DNA of 59,260 nucleotides from Vallitalea maricola (GCF_036985595.1 NZ_BTPU01000084.1:1-59260), one strand, 5' to 3'. Positions 34,824-43,149 are shown, numbered from the stretch's first letter. Numbers and translations are program-made. Notes: generated by a model from the sequence alone, not told the origin.

Positions 34824-36183
34824 AAAGCAGTTCATCTGGATTATTATTTTAATGATTTTTTTTGCTATAATAATGAATTCTATAATATCAAGTAGTTATA
34901 TTGATAATTACTTTAAAGGATATGTTACAGAGCAATACGATTCAAAAGTTGATAATATTAAAAATTATGCAATTAATATTCTAACTGAATCGTCTAACTC
35001 ATACTCATTAAAAAAAGAACTAAATAATTATATTTCTGATCCAATTGTTCAAATCACTATCGTTAATCGTGATGGAGTCGTGGTATTAGTAACACGAGAT
35101 GAAATGTTCTTTATGCATAATAATATGATGGGCAATAGTATGATGATGGGGAATAAAATTGAAACCGAAGAAGATTATTTTAATTTGAAAGCAGATAATG
35201 AAATAATTGGAATGCTTTTTATTACGAGAAGCAATTCTATACAGAATTCGGAAACTGTAAAACTATTTAAAAAATCACTAATTTTTTCGAATGCTATATC
35301 TGGTATCTTAGTACTAATTCTAGCAATATTTATTACTGCCTTCGTAAGTACTAAAATGACGAAAGATTTGAGAATGACAGCAATGTATGCAAAAAGAATA
35401 GAAGTAGATTCTGAAAATCGCATTAAGCATTCAAAAGTGCTTGAAATTAGAGATATACAAACTAGTCTAGAAAATTTATCTTCAAAACTGAAATTACAAA
35501 AGCAAGTTAGACAAGAAAAAGTGGATCAGTTATCACATGAAGTAAGAACCCCTATAACTATTCTCAAAACTCACTTTGAAGGTGCTTTAGACGGTATTGT
35601 CAAAATGAATGATGATGAACTAGAAAGCTGTTTAAATGAAATAAATAACTTATCTGGAATCTTAGCTAACATAAATGACGTTATAGAATATAGTGATGAA
35701 GATGTTCAAATTAAAAATGAAAGATTTGATTTAATTAATGAACTAAATAAAATCCTTAAAGGTTTTACATTACAATTTCAAAAAAAAGGCATTGCTTTAC
35801 TGCTAAAAGGAATGGAAAATTTAGAGATAACAAATGATAAATCAATGTTATCGCAAACAATATATAATCTTTTAACTAATGCATATAAATTCACAAACCA
35901 AGGAGGACAAGTTGAAGTTTCTATTGAAATGAAATCACAAGACACAGTTATTATATCGGTGAGTGATACGGGTATTGGAATCAATTACAGAGATATTGAG
36001 AAAATCTTTGATGCATATTATAGAAGCGCTTCAACAACTTCTATTCAAGGAGAAGGTCTTGGATTATATATAGCTAAACGTAATATAAAAGCAATAGGAG
36101 GCAAGATTTATGTCAAATCTAGAGAAGAGGGTGGCACAAGTTTTATTATAGAAATACCTATATTATCCAATACAGATGAATAG
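34813..36183 (+). CDS. Sensor histidine kinase with Met-rich sensor loop
   Basis: A 456-residue membrane kinase. Membrane helix about 7-27, extracytoplasmic sensor about 28-157, second helix about 160-179, HAMP region, then HisKA with phospho-acceptor H242 in LSHEVRTPI. The ATPase domain has NLLTNAYKF, DTGIGI and GEGLGLYIAK. The sensor carries eight Met and one His in 15 residues (98-112, MFFMHNNMMGNSMMM), a plausible Cu(I)/Ag(I) site. The start is a TTG at 34813, chosen because GGAGGTGG ends 5 nt upstream; an in-frame ATG exists at 34783 without such a site. Coupled to the response regulator. Confidence 0.88.
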   Translation: MTIRKQFIWIIILMIFFAIIMNSIISSSYIDNYFKGYVTEQYDSKVDNIKNYAINILTESSNSYSLKKELNNYISDPIVQITIVNRDGVVVLVTRDEMFFMHNNMMGNSMMMGNKIETEEDYFNLKADNEIIGMLFITRSNSIQNSETVKLFKKSLIFSNAISGILVLILAIFITAFVSTKMTKDLRMTAMYAKRIEVDSENRIKHSKVLEIRDIQTSLENLSSKLKLQKQVRQEKVDQLSHEVRTPITILKTHFEGALDGIVKMNDDELESCLNEINNLSGILANINDVIEYSDEDVQIKNERFDLINELNKILKGFTLQFQKKGIALLLKGMENLEITNDKSMLSQTIYNLLTNAYKFTNQGGQVEVSIEMKSQDTVIISVSDTGIGINYRDIEKIFDAYYRSASTTSIQGEGLGLYIAKRNIKAIGGKIYVKSREEGGTSFIIEIPILSNTDE

Positions 36184-36397
36184 GAAAAGGGTATACTAAA
36201 TCTATTCTAACCTAACCCACATAAGAGACAATATAAAAGCGATTCATAATTTGGGTTTATTTGGTTTATTTATGGAAACTATTCTATAATTTAAAATAAA
36301 AGAACTAATCTAATTTTAGTATAAAAAATGTTATTTCTACTAATAATAATTTAGGTATAGGTATAAGTAAATATAATCTATTTTTGGAGGTAATTAA

Positions 36398-36742
36398 ATG
36401 GGTATAGCAACTACAAACACAGATAAATATCAATTATGTATTGATGAATGTAACAAATGTACTCAAGCTTGTTATGAATGCTTTAAGGCATGTCTAAATG
36501 AATCTGATGTAGGTGCAAGAAAAAATTGTATTAGCATACTTGTAGAATGTGCGCAAATGTGTCAAATGTCAGCTGCACATATGTCAATGGATGCTCAATA
36601 TGCAAAAGCTCACTGCAAATTATGTGCTACTATTTGCGATAAGTGTGCACAAGAATGCGAAATGTTTAAAGATGACCATTGTCAAAAATGTGCAAAAGAG
36701 TGCCGCAAATGTGCAGAAGAATGTAGAAAAATGGCTGAGTAG
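36398..36742 (+). CDS. Four-helix-bundle copper-storage protein (Csp-like)
   Basis: A 114-residue protein with 19 cysteines arranged along four helices, mostly as CxxC and CxxxC pairs (C14/C18/C21/C25/C28/C32 in helix 1; C94/C97/C101/C104/C108 in the last). The segment CAQMCQMSAAHMSMD is typical of the DUF326/Csp family, whose members bind many Cu(I) ions inside the bundle. No signal peptide, so it is the cytosolic Csp3 type. ATG after TTGGAGGT, 214 nt after the sensor kinase. Role inferred: buffering of copper as part of this locus. Confidence 0.9.
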   Translation: MGIATTNTDKYQLCIDECNKCTQACYECFKACLNESDVGARKNCISILVECAQMCQMSAAHMSMDAQYAKAHCKLCATICDKCAQECEMFKDDHCQKCAKECRKCAEECRKMAE

Positions 36743-36786
36743 TTTCTTAACAATCAAAAAACATATTTGAAAACTTATTAATTAAT

Positions 36787-36842
36787 AAGCTTGCTTAATA
36801 GGATAGAGTTTTTCTTACTTATTATGCAAGCTTTATTAATAT
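36787..36842 (+). repeat. Hairpin repeat, copy 2 (after csp)
   Basis: AAGCTTGCTTAATA (36787-36800) and TGCAAGCTTTATTAATAT (36825-36842) match copy 1 at 29687-29748 exactly in both arms, while the spacer differs (24 against 30 nt). The arms pair, so this is a likely terminator for the copper-related genes. Confidence 0.6.
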
Positions 36843-37143
36843 AATAAATATCAATACTCAAGATACAGAGAAGTTTATTAAATAAAAGTGAAATAGCAAG
36901 ACGCTAAAAAATATATAATATGTATGATAATATTTATGTTTTTAACTATGCGCAAAACACAACTTTAACGAAATGTTATAACAAAATCTATAGTATACGT
37001 GAAAATATTAACAATCCAATTAGTTATCAAACTATTCCCCAACGTAAATAATATATCTTTTTGTGATTGGAAAGTTGAGTTATATATTTAAGGGGCTTCG
37101 CTACATTTTTAGTGATTTGTCAAGATTTTATAAAATCTTACAG
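36843..37143. other. Gene-poor AT-rich stretch
   Basis: No supported gene. A 43-codon frame at 36920-37051 has no ribosome binding site. A GC-richer island, AGGGGCTTCGCTAC near 37091-37104, stands out from its surroundings but matches nothing I recognise. Confidence 0.35.
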
Positions 37144-37183
37144 AAAAAAATAGAGCCTTATACTATCTCAAGTATAAAACTCT
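37144..37183 (-). terminator. Terminator of the minus-strand methyltransferase
   Basis: Stem AGAG-CC-TTATACT with AGTATAA-AA-CTCT. On the minus strand it is followed by a T-run (complement of 37144-37150). Confidence 0.75.
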
Positions 37184-37270
37184 TCTTAAATTGCTTAACT
37201 AAATGACATTGATTACATATGGTGTTTTTTCCTCTTCCATAGTAAATCTATCTTTATATTTACGTATATT

Positions 37271-38086
37271 TTATTTTGTAGCTTTATAAAAAGTAACACC
37301 TTTATCATTATACAGTCCATCATCTTCTAATATGTTTTGGCGATTTTCAACTTTTTTGAAATCTAGTCTTTCAAAAATATTATTAATATCGTCTTCATCA
37401 AAATAGTGATTCCAAAAACGATATATTTTATAATTATTTTCTTCATCGATAATTATAATTTGATCTAATATTGCTTTATTTTCCTGAAAATGACTTGATT
37501 GTGATAAACATAAATATGGTTTATCCTGCCAGAATCCGCCTTGAGAAAATTCCCAATTTCTTTGAAACTTCAGATTATCAATTGTATATTTATTTAGAGT
37601 ATCAAAGATAAAAATTCCACCTGGTTTTAATGCATTATAAACATTTTTAAAAAACACTTCTCTTTCTTCTATAGATAAGACTCCAAAATCACAGTAAATC
37701 ATAATGATTAAATCGAATTTTTCTTTGAAATCTAAGTCTAAATAATCTTTACAAATATAATTCACATCTAAATTATCTTGCTTTGCTCTATTTTTTGCGT
37801 ATTCTATTGAGTTCTCTGAAAAATCTACACCAGTAACCGTATATCCTTTTTTTGCAAGTTTTTCTGTATATAGTCCTGGACCACATCCTAAATCTAAAAT
37901 CTCACCATCATTTTTACCTAGTTGTTTTAATATCCAGTATATTGTTTTATCAATACTTTCTTCTTTTCTGCTTGCAATATTAATATCTGGATTTATATGC
38001 ATTTCAAGTAATTGTTTTGAAATATACTCATCTGTCCACAATATTTTAGACTTATTGAAGTTATATATGTGTAGTTGCAATAACAT
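37271..38086 (-). CDS. Class I SAM-dependent methyltransferase
   Basis: A protein of about 271 residues. Motif I is EILDLGCGPGLYTEKLAKKGY; then VDFSENSIEYAK, DLIIMIYCDFGVL and ALKPGGIFIFDTLN. Family members usually begin close to the segment ILWTDEYISKQLLEMHINPD, seen here at about residue 16. The start is unclear: ATG 38086 and TTG 38095 both lack a ribosome binding site, so the 5' end may have been altered. It sits alone in gene-poor DNA with coding-like debris on both sides. Substrate unknown. Confidence 0.75.
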   Translation of the reverse strand: MLLQLHIYNFNKSKILWTDEYISKQLLEMHINPDINIASRKEESIDKTIYWILKQLGKNDGEILDLGCGPGLYTEKLAKKGYTVTGVDFSENSIEYAKNRAKQDNLDVNYICKDYLDLDFKEKFDLIIMIYCDFGVLSIEEREVFFKNVYNALKPGGIFIFDTLNKYTIDNLKFQRNWEFSQGGFWQDKPYLCLSQSSHFQENKAILDQIIIIDEENNYKIYRFWNHYFDEDDINNIFERLDFKKVENRQNILEDDGLYNDKGVTFYKATK

Positions 38087-38142
38087 TAGTCTCAAAAAGG
38101 AAGGGGTTACGTATTAGATGCGTTACTTCACTTTACCGTTAA

Positions 38143-38289
38143 AGAGATAATTATAAAAATGAATTGGCGTCAAAAATACAAGAAAGTGAAACAGGTTTTT
38201 CCTTTTTGAAGCCAGCTGATGAATACGACTTTACACTCTATACAAATAAACTATTCTATCATAAATTATTAATATTAACCACTATTTAA
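38143..38289 (+). other. Possible gene fragment
   Basis: An open frame of 48 codons after a TAA, with coding-like composition (NELASKIQESETGFSFLKPA, then DEYDFTLYTNKLFYHKL), but no start codon or ribosome binding site. It may be the tail of a decayed gene. No family recognised. AT-rich non-coding DNA follows to 38520, with repeated TATAATATAC motifs. Confidence 0.25.
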
Positions 38290-38520
38290 CCAATTTGTTT
38301 TATGTTATAATATACTAAGTTATGCTCTATTATAATATACATTAACTCCTATTAATATATATTATACTTATATTCAAAAATGTTTTATATTGCTAGATTA
38401 TGATAATTAAATATATGCCAAATATATGCAGTTAATTATTATAACTAATCCAATATTAATATATTACAATTTATTAATGTGTGTTAAAACTATACTACGA
38501 ATAAGAAAGGTTTATATATA

Positions 38521-39237
38521 ATGAAATTACAACAACTACTTAGCCATACTAGAAAAGCTGTAGATACTTATAATATGATAGATGATGGAGATAAAATAGC
38601 GATAGGTGTTTCAGGAGGAAAAGATAGCTTAGCACTACTCTATGCTCTAAAAGGCTTACAGAGATTTTATCCAAAGAAATTTGAAGTTGAAGCAATTACT
38701 GTATCTCTTGGGTTTGATAATTTTGATTTAACCGGAGTCAAAAATCTATGTAAAGAATTAGATATAAATTATACAATTGTTGATACTGACATTGGTGAAA
38801 TAATATTCAACGAAAGAAAGGAAAAAAATCCCTGTTCATTATGTGCTAAAATGCGTAAAGGTGCGTTAAATGAAATGGCAGATAAGTTAGGATGTAATAA
38901 AATTGCTCTAGGTCATCATAAAGAGGATATTGTTGAAACTATGATGATGTCATTGTTTTTTGAAGGTAGATTCTATACATTTTCTCCAGTAACATTCCTT
39001 GACAGGATGAAATTATACTCTATTAGACCTTTCATGTATGTTGCTGAAAAAGATTTAATAGGATTTAAAAATAAATATAATCTACCTGTTGTAAAGAGCC
39101 CTTGTCCTGCTGATGGAAATACTAAGCGTGAATATATGAAAAATCTTCTCTCCAATTTAGAAAAAGAGAACCCTGGTTTGGTACAAAGACTATATAGAGC
39201 TATTGAAAGCTCAGATATCAAAGGTTGGAAATTCTAA
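38521..39237 (+). CDS. ttcA: TtcA-like tRNA thiolation ATP-binding protein
   Basis: A 238-residue PP-loop ATPase: GVSGGKDSLALLYAL binds ATP; CSLCAKMRKGALNEMA carries the CxxC; ALGHHKEDIVETMMM and SPCPADGNTKRE are conserved in the TtcA family. TtcA inserts sulfur at cytidine 32 of tRNA using a [4Fe-4S] cluster; a related clostridial paralogue could act on another position. ATG after GAAAGG. Followed after 48 nt by a recombinase gene, probably by chance. Confidence 0.85.
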   Translation: MKLQQLLSHTRKAVDTYNMIDDGDKIAIGVSGGKDSLALLYALKGLQRFYPKKFEVEAITVSLGFDNFDLTGVKNLCKELDINYTIVDTDIGEIIFNERKEKNPCSLCAKMRKGALNEMADKLGCNKIALGHHKEDIVETMMMSLFFEGRFYTFSPVTFLDRMKLYSIRPFMYVAEKDLIGFKNKYNLPVVKSPCPADGNTKREYMKNLLSNLEKENPGLVQRLYRAIESSDIKGWKF

Positions 39238-39285
39238 CATTTATAATAGGGCATTAAAGAATGTAAGCAAATGAGGTGTATACTA

Positions 39286-40353
39286 ATGATAAAAAATAAT
39301 GATTACCATGAACAACAAAATATTAAAAACTCTGTTATATTAAGAGAAATTATGTACTCTCTACCCTCTTTTACATTTGAATTTTTTAGAGGCATAGAAC
39401 AGACTACTTCGTCTAAAACTAGGATTGCTTACGCATATGATCTTAGACTATTTTTTGAATTTATACTTGAGTACCACAAGGATTTCAAAGATAAAGATAT
39501 AGCCGCCATAGAACTAAAAGAACTCTCATATATAACACCAGATGATATCGAAATGTATCTAGAATACCTAAGTTATTATAAAAAGGAAGATAAAAAAGGT
39601 CATATTATTGAACATAAAAATACTGAAAGAGGTAAATCCAGAAAGCTTGCAAGCCTAAGATCTTTTTTTACATATTTTTATAAAAAGCAAAAAATAACTA
39701 ACAACCCTGCTTTGCTGGTTGATCTACCTAAGATACATAATAAAAATATAATACGTTTAGAAATTGATGAAGTAGCTAGATTATTAGATGAAGTTGAATC
39801 TGGTGATAAGCTAACACAATCTCAAAAAAAATATCATAAACTAACAAAAGACAGAGATTTAGCATTGATGACGTTATTACTTGGAACTGGTATACGTGTT
39901 TCTGAATGCGTTGGTCTTAACATTTCTGATATTGATTTTAACGTTAATGGTATTAGGATTGTAAGAAAAGGTGGTAATGAAGTAATTATATATTTTGGAG
40001 ATGAGGTTGAAAATGCATTAATGGTATATTTGGATAATAGAAAACATATTATACCTGTTTCAGGTCATGAAGAAGCACTATTTCTTTCATTACAACATAA
40101 AAGATTAAGTGTCAGATCTGTGCAAAATTTAGTAAAGAAATACTCTAAGCTTGTAACTAACTTGAAAAATATCTCCCCTCATAAGCTTAGAAGTACCTAT
40201 GGAACCAATCTATATAGAGAAACTGGTGATATATACCTTGTTGCTGATGTTCTAGGTCATAAGGATGTAAATACAACAAAAAAGCATTATGCACAAATAG
40301 AAGATGCAAGACGAAGACAAGCAGCAAAAGTTATTAAATTAAGAAAAGATTAG
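39286..40353 (+). CDS. Tyrosine recombinase, XerS-like size
   Basis: A 355-residue tyrosine recombinase. An N-terminal SAM-like core-binding domain (about 15-140) is followed by the catalytic domain with Arg in GTGIRVSE, HKLR, LGHKD and nucleophile Tyr in KKHYAQ. It is longer than XerC/XerD (about 300) and close to XerS (about 356), with inserts such as KKEDKKGHIIEHKNTERGKS. No phage or integron genes adjoin, so a housekeeping chromosome-dimer role is plausible. GAGGTG selects the ATG at 39286 over an earlier codon. I did not find a dif-like site by eye. Confidence 0.85.
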   Translation: MIKNNDYHEQQNIKNSVILREIMYSLPSFTFEFFRGIEQTTSSKTRIAYAYDLRLFFEFILEYHKDFKDKDIAAIELKELSYITPDDIEMYLEYLSYYKKEDKKGHIIEHKNTERGKSRKLASLRSFFTYFYKKQKITNNPALLVDLPKIHNKNIIRLEIDEVARLLDEVESGDKLTQSQKKYHKLTKDRDLALMTLLLGTGIRVSECVGLNISDIDFNVNGIRIVRKGGNEVIIYFGDEVENALMVYLDNRKHIIPVSGHEEALFLSLQHKRLSVRSVQNLVKKYSKLVTNLKNISPHKLRSTYGTNLYRETGDIYLVADVLGHKDVNTTKKHYAQIEDARRRQAAKVIKLRKD

Positions 40354-40358
40354 TTCGT

Positions 40359-40655
40359 TTAATTAATAATAGGAATAATAATATAATCTCCATGAAGTAT
40401 TATATCACTAGACAAGTTATTTATGTGTTTTAACTCTTTTATATACTCATTAGTGTTATAATACTTTTTATTCATATTTTCCCTTGAAATGGACCATAAA
40501 GTATCATTTTTCTCAATCTTGATAGACACATAAGTCTTGTTAGGTTTAATTTCTAACCCTTTAACATAATTTGATCCTAATAAAAAACCACAAACAATAA
40601 AAAGCGATACACACATACATATTACCAAGACATAAAATCTTTTGTTTCTATACAT
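40359..40655 (-). CDS. yneA: YneA-like LysM cell-division suppressor
   Basis: A 98-residue protein: N-terminal membrane helix (FYVLVICMCVSLFIVCGFL), then a LysM domain (SIKIEKNDTLWSISREN ... HGDYIIIPI). Divergent from lexA and preceded by LexA boxes, exactly the arrangement of yneA in Bacillus, where it halts division during DNA damage. ATG after GGGGTGA. A LexA box lies inside its promoter spacer. The function is by synteny and domain, since sequence likeness among YneA proteins is low. Confidence 0.8.
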   Translation of the reverse strand: MYRNKRFYVLVICMCVSLFIVCGFLLGSNYVKGLEIKPNKTYVSIKIEKNDTLWSISRENMNKKYYNTNEYIKELKHINNLSSDIILHGDYIIIPIIN

Positions 40656-40667
40656 TTATCATCACCC

Positions 40668-40715
40668 CGAACATTTGTTTGCATTAATTATACCCGAACA
40701 AATGTTCTGTGTCAA
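40668..40715 (-). promoter_or_regulatory. yneA promoter with two LexA boxes
   Basis: On the minus strand: TTGACA (40715-40710), 17 bp, TATAAT (40692-40687). Box 2 CGAACAAATGTTCT (40695-40708) fills the spacer. Box 1 CGAACATTTGTTTG (40668-40681) covers the transcription start. Both match the Gram-positive consensus CGAACRNRYGTTYG. Confidence 0.92.
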
Positions 40716-40743
40716 TAGAACAAGATAATATTTTTTAATTATC

Positions 40744-40783
40744 CGAACATTTGTTTGATATTATTAGGTTAATATGCTATAAT
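40744..40783 (+). promoter_or_regulatory. lexA promoter with LexA box
   Basis: Box 3 CGAACATTTGTTTG (40744-40757) overlaps the -35 TTGATA (40755-40760). After 17 bp comes TATAAT (40778-40783), preceded by an extended TGC. This gives autoregulation of lexA. Confidence 0.9.
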
Positions 40784-40882
40784 TGTTAATAAATGTATGC
40801 AGTATTTTTAGTAATAAAGATTTTACTTGCATGTAATTACAATACATATAACTGGTAAATAATATTATAGGGGTGAATTATT

Positions 40883-41494
40883 ATGAGTAATGACTTGAGC
40901 GAAAAGCAAATCAAGATACTTAATTTTATAAAAAGTGAAATTTTAAATAAAGGATATCCACCAGCCGTAAGAGAAATATGTGATGCTGTAGGCTTGAAAT
41001 CAACGTCAACAGTACATGGTCATCTTGAGAGATTAGAGAAAAAAGGAATCATTAGGCGAGATCCAACCAAACCTAGAGCAATAGAAATTATTGATGAATC
41101 CTTTTCACCTACAAGAAGAGAATTGGTAAGTGTACCTATCGTTGGTAGAGTTGCAGCTGGAGAACCATTATTAGCAGTAGAAAATATAGAAGAATATTTT
41201 CCTATACCTGCTGAGTTTATACCTAATAAACAAACTTTTATGCTAAATGTTAATGGCAGCAGTATGATTGAAGCAGGAATTTATGATGGGGATTTAATTT
41301 TGGTACAACAACAAAATCAAGCTATAGATAGAGATATTGTCGTTGCTCTAATTGAGGATTCTGTGACTGTCAAAAGATTTTTTAGAGAATCTGGCCACAT
41401 TAGATTGCAGCCTGAAAACAGTGCAATGAATCCAATAATTGTTGATAATGTTACAATTCTTGGTAAAGTAATAGGTCTTTTTCGAAGATTCTAA
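40883..41494 (+). CDS. lexA: SOS repressor LexA
   Basis: A 203-residue repressor-protease. The winged helix at about 1-65 includes AVREICDAVGLKSTSTVHGHLERLEKKG. The cleavage site is Ala92-Gly93 in RVAAGEP. The S24 protease domain has Ser127 in NGSSMIEAG and Lys164 in VTVKRFF. RecA-bound ssDNA triggers self-cleavage and relieves repression. Three LexA boxes in the shared lexA/yneA region support autoregulation. ATG after GGGGTGA. Complete and normal. Confidence 0.96.
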   Translation: MSNDLSEKQIKILNFIKSEILNKGYPPAVREICDAVGLKSTSTVHGHLERLEKKGIIRRDPTKPRAIEIIDESFSPTRRELVSVPIVGRVAAGEPLLAVENIEEYFPIPAEFIPNKQTFMLNVNGSSMIEAGIYDGDLILVQQQNQAIDRDIVVALIEDSVTVKRFFRESGHIRLQPENSAMNPIIVDNVTILGKVIGLFRRF

Positions 41495-41522
41495 GAAAAA
41501 GTAGTTGCAAACTATCACTAGA

Positions 41523-41553
41523 AGGCCACTTTACAATTTATGTAAAGTGGCCT
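41523..41553. terminator. Terminator shared by lexA and the convergent ACT gene
   Basis: A 13-bp perfect stem AGGCCACTTTACA with its complement and a 5-nt loop, 28 nt after lexA. Confidence 0.8.
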
Positions 41554-41639
41554 AATAAATGTTTTTAAAATACTAAAATTTTAGTTTTGGTTATACCTAA
41601 TGCATAATATAAAAAAAATATATATTTTATATTACTTCT

Positions 41640-42029
41640 TTAATTTATAATTTTATAGTTTTCATTAATCAGTGCTTCTATAGCATTATCTATATTATTA
41701 TCTTTAATAAGAATATAGTCTGTATCATAGGTAGAAAGAGCAAATATACTTATTTCTTTTTGAGCTAATACTGTACTAATTGTAGCAAGGATTCCAATTA
41801 GAGAAAAATCTAACGTACCTTCAATTTTTAACATTCTCCAATCTTTTTCGCACTTTATATTCTTGGGAATACTATTTTGAGAACATACAATTGATAATTC
41901 ATCTAATGTTTTTGTTATAGAAAAAAAGTCACTCTTTTTTGCCCAGTTAGGAATTTCATCAGTTTTATCTAATCTACAAACTCCATACTTTTCTTTTAAT
42001 AATTTCATTGTTAATATTTTTTGTGACAT
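41640..42029 (-). CDS. ACT-domain protein
   Basis: A 129-residue protein with tandem ACT-like folds: IVCSQNSIPKNIKCEKDWRML, then a GTLDFSLIGILATISTVLAQKEISIFALSTYDTDYIL segment typical of the aspartokinase-related stand-alone ACT family. It probably binds an amino acid. The frame opens at 42041, but GAGGGGGA fits the ATG at 42029. Downstream of the nadD-yqeK operon but separated by a weak hairpin. Regulatory target unknown. Confidence 0.75.
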   Translation of the reverse strand: MSQKILTMKLLKEKYGVCRLDKTDEIPNWAKKSDFFSITKTLDELSIVCSQNSIPKNIKCEKDWRMLKIEGTLDFSLIGILATISTVLAQKEISIFALSTYDTDYILIKDNNIDNAIEALINENYKIIN

Positions 42030-42084
42030 CTTCCCCCTCATCCTTTCTCAATTAACATTGCATAATCTAAAAAATATGTAAAAA

Positions 42085-42117
42085 ATAAAAAAAACTGTGG
42101 GTCTTTTTTATTTTTTT
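42085..42117 (-). terminator. Weak terminator after yqeK-rsfS
   Basis: On the minus strand AAAAAGAC pairs with GTTTTTTT around CCACA, then further Ts. Short stem, so moderate support. Confidence 0.4.
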
Positions 42118-42140
42118 ATCATCCTATTGAACTAATAAAG

Positions 42141-43109
42141 TTATTCTTCGATTAAACTCTTAACATCTATTTTTTTTCCATCACTCCATATTCTTTCAAG
42201 ATCATAGAATAATCTATCTTCTTTACTAAAGATATGGATAATAATATTACCATAATCTAATAATATCCAACTAGCTGAGTTATAACCTTCTACTTGTTTA
42301 GGTTCATAACCATTCTTAGATAAAACTTCATCTGTTCTATCAATAAGAGCTTTTATATGACTCTTATTATTACCATGAGCTATTATAAAATAATCTGCTA
42401 TGACTGTTAAGTCTCTTATATCAAGCACTTGTATATCCTCTGCAAGTTTGTCATCTAAAGCCTTCAATGCAGTTTTTAATAAATCCATTGAATTGTCTGT
42501 ATTCTTTTCCATATTTATCTCTCCTGTAGTATTCAAAATATTTTTATAGTACTCATAAGCTTCCATAGTAGTAGGTACTATATACTTTTTACTTGTTTTT
42601 AAATAATTGATTGTATCAGATAAAATCATAAATAATGCTTTATCCAGATTTTTCATAACTACTCTTCTTATTTCATCTAGATTAGGTGCTTTTGTTCTTC
42701 CAGGTTCTATGTAATCAGATACATAAATAATCTTTTCAAGATTGGACATATTGGATTTACCAGTAGTATGATAGGTAATTGCATTAAGAATGCCTTCATC
42801 ATGAATTTCATATTCATATTTAGCCATTATAGAACCTATTTCAGCATGAATTAAGTCAAGATTCTTTTTCTGTTCTTCTGTTACTTCAATATTATATTTA
42901 TCACATAACTCCAATTTCTTATCGTCAGATAAGTTTTTTGCACAATCATGTAACAAAGCCGCTATTTTAGCTTTTTCAATATCTACATTATACAGCTTAG
43001 CTAAAGAAACTGCTGTTTTTTCTACTCCCAATGTATGTTCATATCTATTTTCACTAAGCTGTTTTTGCAGGTGATTTCTAATTCCAGTAATATTATATTT
43101 ATTTTGCAT
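42141..43109 (-). CDS. YqeK-RsfS fusion (HD hydrolase plus ribosome silencing factor)
   Basis: A 322-residue single frame. Residues 1-190 are YqeK, an HD-domain diadenosine tetraphosphate hydrolase, with ALLHDCAKNLS, HAEIGSIMA and AITYHTTG. Residues about 200-322 are RsfS, which binds ribosomal protein L14 and blocks subunit joining in starvation: LLKTALKALDDKLAEDIQVL, ADYFIIAHGNNKSH, WILLDYGNIIIHIF. In most Firmicutes these are separate genes, often with a lytR-like gene between. At the junction an AGGAG (42521-42525) stands 8 nt before an in-frame ATG (42512), so free RsfS of 123 residues could also be made. No stop codon is seen between the domains. Confidence 0.9.
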   Translation of the reverse strand: MQNKYNITGIRNHLQKQLSENRYEHTLGVEKTAVSLAKLYNVDIEKAKIAALLHDCAKNLSDDKKLELCDKYNIEVTEEQKKNLDLIHAEIGSIMAKYEYEIHDEGILNAITYHTTGKSNMSNLEKIIYVSDYIEPGRTKAPNLDEIRRVVMKNLDKALFMILSDTINYLKTSKKYIVPTTMEAYEYYKNILNTTGEINMEKNTDNSMDLLKTALKALDDKLAEDIQVLDIRDLTVIADYFIIAHGNNKSHIKALIDRTDEVLSKNGYEPKQVEGYNSASWILLDYGNIIIHIFSKEDRLFYDLERIWSDGKKIDVKSLIEE

Positions 43110-43149
43110 GTATTTATCCCTTCTTTACAATAAAAATGTTACAAGCAAA

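Noticed and set aside
36549..36770. 73-codon plus-strand frame inside the csp gene
   Set aside because: Shadow frame of the Cys-rich protein; TGC/TGT-rich repeats keep the other frame open.
36920..37051. 43-codon frame MYDNIYVFNYAQN...
   Set aside because: No ribosome binding site and no family likeness; expected by chance in such AT-rich DNA.
38290..38520. Short tandem TATAATATAC repeats as an origin or CRISPR
   Set aside because: Copies are irregular, AT-only and without spacers or DnaA boxes; best read as promoter-rich AT DNA.
39286..40353. Integron or phage integrase
   Set aside because: No attachment repeats, tRNA, phage genes or cargo cassettes nearby; flanks are core genes.
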